From Ktedonobacteria bacterium brp13 (GTDB taxonomy: Bacteria > Chloroflexota > Ktedonobacteria > Ktedonobacterales > Ktedonobacteraceae), in contig AP024096.1 in the NCBI GenBank assembly GCA_015099395.1, positions 3,782,001 to 3,846,000 of the forward strand: DNA of 64,000 nucleotides, written 5' to 3'. The notes beneath the pieces are model-generated. The model saw only the letters and a list, made by a program, of their open reading frames with translations, was not told the origin of the DNA and did not search any database. Position 1 is the stretch's first letter. Each line of letters opens with the position of its first letter. A program made the position numbers and the translations under genes. Positions 36,438 through 43,874 of the stretch are shown one piece after another.

Positions 36438-37919
36438 ATGCAGACACTAGAAAGCGTCTCCGTTGATCCCCGGCGCTGGAGAGCTTTATTGGTTGTATTG
36501 GCCGGGACTTTTATGGCAGTTCTAGATGCATTTATTGTCAATGTTGCACTCCCCCCCATTCAACAGGATCTCCACACAAGTTTTGCCCAGGTCCAACTGG
36601 TACTAGCTGGTTACACACTTGCTTATGCTGTTGGCCTCATAACAGGAGGTCGGCTTGGTGACATCTTTGGTCGCAAGCGAATGTTCCAACTTGGGATGCT
36701 CGGTTTTACCTGTACCTCTCTGCTCTGTGGTCTGGCACCCGAGCCACCTTTCCTGATTGCGTCACGTGTGATACAGGGGCTAACGGCATCACTGATGATT
36801 CCCCAGGTTTTATCAATCATTCAGGTAAGCTTTCAGGGCAATGAGCGCACAAAAGCCTTTGGGATCTATGGTGCAGTGATTGGTATTGCCTCAATCCTGG
36901 GACAGGTATTGGGAGGAATATTGATCACAAGCAATCTCTTTGGCCTTGGCTGGCGTAACGTATTCCTCGTGAATGTTCCAGTTGGTATCATTGCGCTCAT
37001 CGCTGGTTTTTTCTTTATTAAGGAATCAACAACGAATGAGAATCGAAAACTGGACCTTATCGGGGTTGTATTGATTGCTCTCACGCTGACCTTGTTCGTT
37101 TATCCTCTCACGGATGGGCGCGATACTGGATGGCCGTTATGGATCATTTTGTGCCTATTACTATCAATGCCACTTTTTATCACATTCATTCTCTATGAAC
37201 GTCACCTTTCCCATACAGCTATAACCCCACTCTTACCATTAAATCTCTTTAAAGAGCGACGGTTCACGCTGGGGATAATCATTGCACTGGCATACTATGG
37301 AGAAAATGCGGCGCTCTTTTTCACACTGGTCCTTTTTTTGCAGGTTGGTCACGGCTTTTCACCTTTAAGTTCAGGGCTTACGTTTATCCCTCTTGGCCTG
37401 GGTTCTTTCATCAGTTCAATATTGATGCCACGGATTGTCACTCGTTTCGGGCTGACTGTGTTACGTTATGGTTCTGTGCTCTTGATATTGGGAGATGTGG
37501 GAGCGATTTTTGTCGTGCAACATATAGGAGATACATTACACAACGGTATTCCTTTGTTCCCGGTATTCCTCTGCGTGGGACTTGGTCAGGGATTGGTCGG
37601 GACGCCACTTGTGAATGCCGCTCTGTCTACGATCCCTTCTCGCTATACAGGCGCTGCATCAGGTGTGCTTTCGACGGTCACACAAATTTCAAATGTGCTG
37701 GGAGTCGCGTTTATCGGTCTGATATTCTTTGGCCTGTTAGGATCACAGGTGCAAATGCAAGCAGGACTCGTGCAACAGTATTATAGTCAGGCTTTTGTAG
37801 CATCACTTTATGCTCTGATTGTCATGGCTGCAATTACATTTTTCCTAAGTTCTCTGCTCTGTCGCAATAAAACGGGAAAAGTGGCATTGGCCAATGATCG
37901 TGTAAATATTATAGAATAA
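36438..37919 (+). CDS. MFS drug efflux pump, DHA2-type
   Basis: 493 residues from ATG 36438, preceded by GAAGGACATT; the longer frame to 36375 lacks a site. Fourteen helices are predicted. DHA2 motifs include the first helix LVVLAGTFMAVLDAFIVNVA, LAYAVGLITGGRLGDIFGRKR (motif A) and QVLGGILITSNLFGLGWR, and the mid-protein YPLTDGRDTGWPLWI. It probably exports cationic or amphipathic drugs by proton antiport. The gene lies between two inverted MITE-like elements; no regulator gene is adjacent. Confidence 0.9.
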   Translation: MQTLESVSVDPRRWRALLVVLAGTFMAVLDAFIVNVALPPIQQDLHTSFAQVQLVLAGYTLAYAVGLITGGRLGDIFGRKRMFQLGMLGFTCTSLLCGLAPEPPFLIASRVIQGLTASLMIPQVLSIIQVSFQGNERTKAFGIYGAVIGIASILGQVLGGILITSNLFGLGWRNVFLVNVPVGIIALIAGFFFIKESTTNENRKLDLIGVVLIALTLTLFVYPLTDGRDTGWPLWIILCLLLSMPLFITFILYERHLSHTAITPLLPLNLFKERRFTLGIIIALAYYGENAALFFTLVLFLQVGHGFSPLSSGLTFIPLGLGSFISSILMPRIVTRFGLTVLRYGSVLLILGDVGAIFVVQHIGDTLHNGIPLFPVFLCVGLGQGLVGTPLVNAALSTIPSRYTGAASGVLSTVTQISNVLGVAFIGLIFFGLLGSQVQMQAGLVQQYYSQAFVASLYALIVMAAITFFLSSLLCRNKTGKVALANDRVNIIE

Positions 37920-38053
37920 GAAAGTTCACGTGATGAGGCAGATAGGCTAGAAGAATAAGATTATAGAAGGTAGAAGAGGAGGTAAGTATCATACAGGTAA
38001 TTACCTCCTGTCCATCGCTCGTTGGAACAACTCTCTCTGACCGGCTGTATTGT

Positions 38054-38159
38054 AGTAGTGTTGCAAAAAATTGAAAGCTCAGCAAATTGAAGGACACACA
38101 AACGTATCCCACTAATAAAAGGTGCAGAACATGCACGCTTTCTTTTTTGCAACACTACC
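38054..38159 (-). mobile_element. MITE-like element 2 (inverted, shorter)
   Basis: 106 bp with the same termini (first base changed on the left). Its body equals the inverse complement of the right part of element 1, lacking about 55 bases. A lone half-end GGTAGTGTTGCA also occurs at 47138-47149. Confidence 0.75.
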
Positions 38160-38219
38160 GATCATTGTCCCTGGCCTCTATCTGGACAAGACATGTGGTC
38201 GTGCCAGAAGCATCCCTCA

Positions 38220-38906
38220 TCATCGAATGGTGGGAAGGCCTAGCATTGCGGAATTGAATGGAGCCCGGTGCAACGGCGTCAAAACCCCCGAGTCCATCTC
38301 ACAGACCGTATTACAGAGCACTTCAATGTCCTGAGCATTGTGACTGGCGAGAATAATCGTCTTTCCCTGATTCCGCAGACTCAGTATCAACTCTCGCATG
38401 TGTTGCACACCCTGTTTATCCAACCCATTAAATGGCTCATCTAAAATAAGCAGACGAGGATTCTCCATGATCGCTTGCGCGATTCCCAGGCGTTGACGCA
38501 TCCCAAGAGAGTATTTATTCACCGGCTTTTTCATATTGGGGTCCAGTCCCACTCGTTTCATGGTCTCACCAATGGTCACGTCATCAATCTTTCTCCGTAG
38601 AGAGGCCAATATCTTCAAATTTTTCTTCCCCGTCAGTCCTGGTAGGAAGCCGGGTGTCTCGATGATGAGGCCCAGGCTTTCCGGGAAGTCGACATCTTTG
38701 CCGACCTGTTTATTGTGAACGAACACCTTGCCCCTTGTTGGGAGCAGGAATCCACAGATACACTTCATCAGCACGGTTTTGCCGCTCCCGTTATTGCCAA
38801 CAATGCCATGAATTTTACCTTCCTCAAAGTCATGGCAAACATCACGGAGCACATGTTCTGGTCCAAAATCTTTGCTGACGTGATCTATGTGAATGGCGAT
38901 ATTCAT
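38220..38906 (-). CDS. ABC transporter ATP-binding protein
   Basis: 228 residues from ATG 38906, with GAGGG upstream; the frame is open further upstream but there it overlaps the permease gene. It has Walker A GIVGNNGSGKTVLMK, Q-loop LGLIIETPGFLPG, signature KYSLGMRQRLGIAQAI, Walker B LLILDEPFNGLD and an H-loop Ser/His in ILASHNAQD. It is the last gene of an operon with two ABC-2-type permeases. Such three-gene exporters, beside a two-component system, often handle peptides, lantibiotics or envelope stress. The substrate is unknown. Confidence 0.88.
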   Translation of the reverse strand: MNIAIHIDHVSKDFGPEHVLRDVCHDFEEGKIHGIVGNNGSGKTVLMKCICGFLLPTRGKVFVHNKQVGKDVDFPESLGLIIETPGFLPGLTGKKNLKILASLRRKIDDVTIGETMKRVGLDPNMKKPVNKYSLGMRQRLGIAQAIMENPRLLILDEPFNGLDKQGVQHMRELILSLRNQGKTIILASHNAQDIEVLCNTVCEMDSGVLTPLHRAPFNSAMLGLPTIR

Positions 38907-38910
38907 ATAC

Positions 38911-39807
38911 TTAGCCCTCTGTTCCAATGAAATGAAAATTATAGGTACGAATGGTATAAAAAGCGATGCCATAGCAGAGAAGGATTAACAGCGCAAAAAT
39001 CGCGCAGCTTTGCCAGATACGAGGCAGGAGATCATAGCCAAAATTGTGCATGCCATAGGTGGCCTGATTGAGTGGAGAGACCCAGCCCACAATCACATTG
39101 GCTTTATACATCAGCTGAGCGGGCCACCCAAACAGTGTTTGAATGAGTTGTGGATTGAGCAGGAAGCCGTACAGACTGAAGATGAACACACCCGCAACAC
39201 TCCAGATCTGCCCCTTGAGAATGTTGAGCACCAGCATAAGAAACGCAATCAGCAGAGCATAGAGGAGCATCAAGACAAAGATCGTTCCCATACAGGCATA
39301 GGGCGTTGACATCTCCAACGTTTTTACCGTCACAGTGAGTCCGGTGGCCTGCCCTGCGGCGGAGTAACCAAGGATCGCCGCCGTCTCACTCCAGATATTG
39401 CCAACAAACGCATCATTTTGACAGAGCAGCATCGTTGCCCCAAGGATAAAGGCCAGGTAGACCCCGGTGGCAAGAAGAATATAGAGCGTCTGGCCCAGTA
39501 GCCATGTTTTCCGGTCAATGCGTACCAGGTAAAAGGGGACAGCTGCATTGAGAAAGGGAATGTCTGCAAACAGCAACACCAACAAGAGCGAGGAAAGCAA
39601 AATAGAATTGCTATCACTAAAGGTCCAGACGAAGGCCTCTACCAGTTGCATCGTTGTGTGATAACTCTCCGCAAACTGGATCACTTTGTTGGTGAGCAAA
39701 AAGCACAGAATGAAGGACAGGGCGAACGTAATGAGAATGCGTGGATTTTTATACCACCCGTGGAAATTATAGAGAGCCACGAGCACAACTTTTCTGATGT
39801 TATCCAT
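38911..39807 (-). CDS. ABC-2-type permease, subunit 1
   Basis: 298 residues from ATG 39807, after AAAAAGGAAA. About six helices: RILITFALSFILCFLLT, SILLSSLLLVLLFADIPFL, LLATGVYLAFILGATMLL, FVLMLLYALLIAFLMLVL, WSVAGVFIFSLYGFLL and CAIFALLILLCYGIAFY. The start overlaps the end of the second permease by eight bases, and the stop precedes the ATPase start by a few bases, so translation is coupled. It forms the membrane part of the exporter. No conserved substrate motif is visible. Confidence 0.8.
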   Translation of the reverse strand: MDNIRKVVLVALYNFHGWYKNPRILITFALSFILCFLLTNKVIQFAESYHTTMQLVEAFVWTFSDSNSILLSSLLLVLLFADIPFLNAAVPFYLVRIDRKTWLLGQTLYILLATGVYLAFILGATMLLCQNDAFVGNIWSETAAILGYSAAGQATGLTVTVKTLEMSTPYACMGTIFVLMLLYALLIAFLMLVLNILKGQIWSVAGVFIFSLYGFLLNPQLIQTLFGWPAQLMYKANVIVGWVSPLNQATYGMHNFGYDLLPRIWQSCAIFALLILLCYGIAFYTIRTYNFHFIGTEG

Positions 39808-40561
39808 TACCGAGTTTCCTTTTTGCAAAGATGGCGAAGATGATGCTGAAGCCGATCATGAACGCCGACTGCAGCAGGACCAGTCCCCAGTCACCCAGAA
39901 TCCAGAAATGGGAAGGATTCAGCCATTCCCTGGGATAGAGGTAATACCATGCACCAAAGTAGCGATCGTGAATGATAATGAGGATATAGTAAAAAACGAA
40001 TGGTGCCGCATAGGCCATATAGCGACTCTTTGTGATGCTTGCCAATGTAAAGCCGACCAGTGACCAGAGCATGCCCGAACAGAGGAACAAAGCCGCTTTG
40101 CCAAGGATCATCGCAGAGTATGTCGCGATGATTCCTCCATCGAACGGGTCTTCCAATGGTGTGAGCCCCAGCGTGGAGAGAATATAGGCCAGAAGGATGC
40201 CAATAAAGAGCACGAGCCCTCCTGAAATGGCACAGGCAAGAAGCTTCCCCAGAATATAGGCATTGACCCCACAACGCGGCAAAAATTGTTTGATAAAGCC
40301 GCTCTGAATATCATCCACAAACACGGGCGTAAAGGGGAGTGTGCAAAGAATAGGCATCGCGAACATCACCATATCCGATGACAGCGCATTCCCGATCAGC
40401 TCTACATGGTAGCCTGGTGGCAATTGAGGACCGTTTTCAAACGTTGTGTAAAGACTTGCTGCGGAAGCAAGAACAATCACTATCGCCATGCCAAACGCAC
40501 CAGCAAGAAATCCTCTGGAGAGAACAGCACGTTGAATATCGGAACGAATAGTAGAGAGCAT
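39800..40561 (-). CDS. ABC-2-type permease, subunit 2
   Basis: 253 residues from ATG 40561, six bases after AAGGAAGG (the ATG at 40582 would place the site inside the gene). Six helices: FLAGAFGMAIVIVLASAASL, MVMFAMPILCTLPFTPVF, LLACAISGGLVLFIGILLAY, ALFLCSGMLWSLVGFTLA, YAAPFVFYYILIIIHD and VLLQSAFMIGFSIIFAIF. It is the first gene of the exporter operon, divergent from the response regulator, with a minus-strand TACAA repeat pair upstream at 40630-40646. Confidence 0.8.
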   Translation of the reverse strand: MLSTIRSDIQRAVLSRGFLAGAFGMAIVIVLASAASLYTTFENGPQLPPGYHVELIGNALSSDMVMFAMPILCTLPFTPVFVDDIQSGFIKQFLPRCGVNAYILGKLLACAISGGLVLFIGILLAYILSTLGLTPLEDPFDGGIIATYSAMILGKAALFLCSGMLWSLVGFTLASITKSRYMAYAAPFVFYYILIIIHDRYFGAWYYLYPREWLNPSHFWILGDWGLVLLQSAFMIGFSIIFAIFAKRKLGNG

Positions 40562-40629
40562 TGGAAACCTTCCTTGTTTCATTTGTTGTTTTCAACACTA
40601 GGATTATTTTGCTTCATGGCTGCATAGAA

Positions 40630-40646
40630 GTTGTATCGTAGTTGTA
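40630..40646 (-). promoter_or_regulatory. Direct-repeat box upstream of the ABC operon
   Basis: On the minus strand TACAAC occurs twice with an 11-base period (starting at 40646 and 40635). It faces the exporter genes and resembles the plus-strand boxes at 40683 and 43710. Confidence 0.5.
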
Positions 40647-40682
40647 ATATTTAAGACATTTTTCTGCAAAATCAACTGTGTA

Positions 40683-40715
40683 TACAACTTTGTTACAATT
40701 ATGGTACATAATGAG
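40683..40715 (+). promoter_or_regulatory. Direct-repeat box and promoter of the two-component operon
   Basis: TACAACTTTGT, TACAATTATGG and TACATAATGAG follow each other with an exact 11-base period (T at 40683, 40694, 40705). CATAAT at 40707-40712 could be the -10 element, which would place the first two repeats over the -35 region, as in PhoB-type activation. Confidence 0.55.
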
Positions 40716-40786
40716 ACGGTACGGCTGATGGATGCCGCTGTTATGGCAGCATCAAGCGGCGACATCCATGTGAAGGATAGACAGAT

Positions 40787-41437
40787 ATGAAAGTACTTAT
40801 TGCTGAAGATGATACTGCGATCAATGATTTGATCCGCATGAATTTACATGATACAGGGTTTAGCTGCACCTGTGTCTTTGATGGTCTGGCCGCTGCCGAC
40901 CTGCTGGAGCGGGATAGCTTTGATCTGGTCTTGCTCGATATTATGTTGCCCCATGTGAATGGGTATGAAATTCTGGAGTATATTCGTCCGCTTGGTATTC
41001 CGGTGATCATTATTACTGCTAGAAGTTCGGTCACCGACAAAGTAAAGGGATTGAACCTGGGCGCGGATGATTATATCGTCAAACCCTTTGCCATTGTAGA
41101 GCTTACCGCCAGAATCGAGGCGATACTCCGGCGCTACAACAAAGACCAGAGGATGCTGGTAATAGAGGATCTGGAGATCAACACCGAATCGCGCTTAGTC
41201 ACGAAGCGTGGCATACCGGTAGAACTGACCCTGAAAGAATATGAATTGCTGCTCATGCTGGTGCGCAATAAGAATATCGCACTCTTTCGCGAGACACTTT
41301 TTGAACGGATCTGGGATGCAAATTTTATGGGGCATACGCGAACGCTGGATTTGCATATCCAACGGCTTCGTCGAAAGCTGGGTTGGGAAGACAAAATTAA
41401 GACCGTGTACAAGATTGGCTATCGATTGGAAGTGTAA
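40787..41437 (+). CDS. OmpR-family response regulator
   Basis: 216 residues. Receiver domain 1-115 has the acidic pair in AEDD, phosphoacceptor Asp51 in LVLLDIMLP, Thr in IITARS and Lys in DDYIVKPF. The winged-helix output domain covers about 125-215, including LTLKEYELLLMLVRNKN and HTRTLDLHIQRLRRKLG. Start ATG 40787 follows GAAGGATAG. The stop is two bases before the kinase start. The 11-bp-spaced repeats upstream suit OmpR-type tandem binding, so autoregulation is likely. Confidence 0.93.
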   Translation: MKVLIAEDDTAINDLIRMNLHDTGFSCTCVFDGLAAADLLERDSFDLVLLDIMLPHVNGYEILEYIRPLGIPVIIITARSSVTDKVKGLNLGADDYIVKPFAIVELTARIEAILRRYNKDQRMLVIEDLEINTESRLVTKRGIPVELTLKEYELLLMLVRNKNIALFRETLFERIWDANFMGHTRTLDLHIQRLRRKLGWEDKIKTVYKIGYRLEV

Positions 41438-41439
41438 GG

Positions 41440-42888
41440 ATGCGGTTCTCGCTCAAAATCTTTCTCTGTATCGTGGTCGCAGTCGCGCTTTCCTTTGCTA
41501 TCGGTGGCTACTTGCTGATCTCCTCAAATTTCACTGCCGCCAAAGACAGGGAGGTGAATCTCGCTATCGATGAGCACCTCTCGCTGCAGTATATGCTTGA
41601 ATCCGCGCTTGTCACGCAAGAGTTGCAGGGGCAAGCCGTGACCGATGCGACGGTACGCACTGCCGCACAGGGCATCGCCACCAGTCTGCTGCAGAGCGGG
41701 CAAGGAGGAAGAGTCATTATTGTCTATAACACTGGTGGTACAGAGATCTATCCAGATGCGGGCAAGCAAGCGCCAGATCGTACGAAACTGACCTCCTTGC
41801 ATGCTGGACAAGTGATGTATGCGCTTTCGCGTAATGGAAAGATCTCTACCCTCTTTGTGACCGGATTGTTGACCTATGGCTCCGAGAAGTTGTATCTCAG
41901 CTATAGCCAGGATATCAGCGAGGTGTTTGCGCAAAGGGATGCGCAGGTGCATACCTTTATCTTCTATCAGGGTGTCAATATCCTGATGAGTGCGGTTTTG
42001 GCTTTTTTGATCTCATGGCTGCTAACCCGTCCTGTGCGCCAGCTCACCCAGACCAGCCGCAGAATTGCCGCAGGAGACTACAAGAGGCGTGCAGATATCC
42101 GCTCATCCGATGAAATTGGAGAACTGGCACAAAGTTTTAATCTGATGGCTGCCTCAGTCGAGGAGAAGATCAATGCGTTAGAGCAATCCGCCCGCATCAA
42201 GGATGATTTTATCGCCAATTTCACGCATGAACTCAAGACGCCGATGACCTCCATCGTTGGGTACGCCGACATGCTGCGCTCTCGCCAGCTGGACCCGGAA
42301 ACGGTCTTCAAAGCCGCCAATTATATTTACAACGAAGCCAATCGTCTGGAATCACTTTCACTGAAAATGTTGAATCTGGTGATCCTGGAACTGCATGACT
42401 TCACCTTTGTGCCGATCGCTGCTGATGAGCTGGTTGGATACATTGTTCGAGCCGCGACTCCCTCTTTTGTGCAGAGTGGTATGATCATCAAGGCATCGGC
42501 GCAGGAAGGGTGGGTGCAGGTTGAACCTGACCTCATGAAGACATTGCTGCTCAATCTTATGGACAATGCACGAAAAGCATCGAGTGCTGGCAGCGCCGTT
42601 GAGGTGCGCGGGAGCCGGGATGGTGAGCACTACACCTTCAGCGTGACCGATCATGGACGAGGCATACCGCAAGCAGAACTGGGCAAGATCACCGAGGCCT
42701 TTTATATGGTTGATACGTCCCGCTCCAGAGCACAGAATGGTGCGGGACTGGGATTGAGCATCGCCAGCAAAATTGCCACGTTGCATCATACCACGTTGCA
42801 ATTTGTGAGCAGCATAGGAATTGGCACCAGTGTCAGCATCAGTTTGCCCTGTTTCCATATACAAGAGGAGTATGAGGATGAAGAATAG
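41440..42888 (+). CDS. Sensor histidine kinase with HAMP domain
   Basis: 482 residues. It has a first membrane helix at 5-28 (FLCIVVAVALSFAIGGYLLI), an extracytoplasmic sensor region to about 177 with no recognised fold, and a second helix VNILMSAVLAFLISWLL. The HAMP domain reads RPVRQLTQTSRRIAAGDYKR. The H-box FIANFTHELKTPMTSIVGY carries the phosphorylated His. The ATPase has an N-box LLLNLMDNARKAS and G-boxes DHGRGIP and GAGLGLSIA. It partners the response regulator at 40787. The gene end overlaps the next gene by 11 bases. Confidence 0.92.
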   Translation: MRFSLKIFLCIVVAVALSFAIGGYLLISSNFTAAKDREVNLAIDEHLSLQYMLESALVTQELQGQAVTDATVRTAAQGIATSLLQSGQGGRVIIVYNTGGTEIYPDAGKQAPDRTKLTSLHAGQVMYALSRNGKISTLFVTGLLTYGSEKLYLSYSQDISEVFAQRDAQVHTFIFYQGVNILMSAVLAFLISWLLTRPVRQLTQTSRRIAAGDYKRRADIRSSDEIGELAQSFNLMAASVEEKINALEQSARIKDDFIANFTHELKTPMTSIVGYADMLRSRQLDPETVFKAANYIYNEANRLESLSLKMLNLVILELHDFTFVPIAADELVGYIVRAATPSFVQSGMIIKASAQEGWVQVEPDLMKTLLLNLMDNARKASSAGSAVEVRGSRDGEHYTFSVTDHGRGIPQAELGKITEAFYMVDTSRSRAQNGAGLGLSIASKIATLHHTTLQFVSSIGIGTSVSISLPCFHIQEEYEDEE

Positions 42889-43639
42889 GATCTTCTGGTA
42901 TAGTGTCGTGGCCTTCGTGGTCAGTCTCCTGGTGACTGCTAGCGTGCTCATGCCTGGCGTATTGCTTAGCAGAACAGAGGATAGTATCCTGAGTTCTTCC
43001 TCTACGGTGAGTACAGGCATCTCTTTTTCTCAACAACAGAACGCCACTGCCGCCAGCAAAACGCCAACACCATCGGTGGTGTCCGTGGCACAAATGACCA
43101 GAAGCGTGCAATTGTATGAGCAAGGTGTCCAGAAAAGTGTGCTCTCCACAGAGTTTAGTAATGGCAGTATGGATATGAAAGAGGCGGTCGATGCCTGTGT
43201 TCAGCAAATAACCACGCTTTTGCAGAAGGGCGCGCTTGTGCCACTTGCTCAGTTTCCTCAGGCATATACTGTAAGTGCAGAACAGAGAACCATCATGGGT
43301 GATAGCGGGAATCCCGCACTGCAATACTGGGATATTGCCTTCCTTTCGCTCTCTAATCAGACGAAAATGGATGTCTCGTTAGATGCTCAAACAGGAATGT
43401 TTCTGTCCATACGTATAAGTGTGGAGAACGCCACCGGTATAGTTGACCTGATGAGCACCGCTGAAGCCATCGCCCAGGAGATGCATATGTCTGGGCGTCT
43501 GCTTTTATTGGACGAACAAGGTATTCCCCAAACTGCATCATGGAAATTTAATAATGCAGCGGTGCTCATGCAATTATCTGTTGATGAAAATACATCTTCT
43601 ATCAGTTTATTGATGGAAATGCATGTGTCACCGGCCTGA
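42878..43639 (+). CDS. Membrane-anchored protein of the two-component operon, unknown
   Basis: 253 residues from ATG 42878, seven bases after AGAGGAG inside the kinase gene; ATG 42872 is too close to that site. A single N-terminal helix (FWYSVVAFVVSLLVTASVLM) is followed by a Ser/Thr-rich linker and an extracytoplasmic domain of about 170 residues with VDACVQQITTLLQKGAL, YWDIAFLSLSNQTKMDVSLD and a strand pattern faintly like PepSY/YycI-type domains. The overlap with the kinase gene suggests an accessory sensor or a regulator of the kinase. Family uncertain. Confidence 0.75.
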   Translation: MKNRIFWYSVVAFVVSLLVTASVLMPGVLLSRTEDSILSSSSTVSTGISFSQQQNATAASKTPTPSVVSVAQMTRSVQLYEQGVQKSVLSTEFSNGSMDMKEAVDACVQQITTLLQKGALVPLAQFPQAYTVSAEQRTIMGDSGNPALQYWDIAFLSLSNQTKMDVSLDAQTGMFLSIRISVENATGIVDLMSTAEAIAQEMHMSGRLLLLDEQGIPQTASWKFNNAAVLMQLSVDENTSSISLLMEMHVSPA

Positions 43640-43670
43640 TAACAGGTCCTCTGAAAGGAAGCCTGTTATC
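43638..43670 (+). terminator. Hairpin at the end of the two-component operon
   Basis: GATAACAGG / CCTGTTATC, 9-bp stem overlapping the stop codon. A T-run (AATTTTTTC) comes about 12 bases later, so it is an imperfect terminator. Confidence 0.45.
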
Positions 43671-43709
43671 CTCTCAAAATTTTTTCATGTATATGGAGAG
43701 AAAAACGTT

Positions 43710-43745
43710 TACAATCTGGATACAATTTGTGTACCTGCATGATAC
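43710..43745 (+). promoter_or_regulatory. Direct-repeat box upstream of the lipoprotein gene
   Basis: TACAATCTGGA, TACAATTTGTG, TACCTGCATGA and TACAAG start at 43710, 43721, 43732 and 43743: four steps of exactly 11 bases. It is the same motif as at 40683 and 40630, pointing to control by the adjacent response regulator. The third and fourth units would overlap the -10 region. Confidence 0.55.
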
Positions 43746-43850
43746 AAGAGCCCGTTAGACTCTCTCTTGACGTTGAGATACCCTCGCAAAAACACAGGCA
43801 ACAATTCCTTGTCTCTCAACGTCACCTATGGGTTAAAGGGCTCTTTTTTT
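43746..43850 (+). ncRNA. Structured 5' leader, possible attenuator
   Basis: Two nested helices can form: outer AAGAGCCC (43746-43753) with GGGCTCTT (43838-43845), extended inward by a few pairs, and inner TGACGTTGAGA (43768-43778) with its perfect complement (43814-43824). The outer helix runs directly into a T-run ending at 43850, 25 bases before the lipoprotein start codon. This resembles a cis-regulatory RNA or attenuator, but it matches no riboswitch I know and has large loops for a terminator. Confidence 0.4.
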
Positions 43851-43874
43851 ATACCAGAAGATAGGAACAAAACG

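Noticed and set aside
43746-43850. Leader identified as a TPP, c-di-GMP or T-box element
   Set aside because: The conserved core words of those riboswitches are absent.
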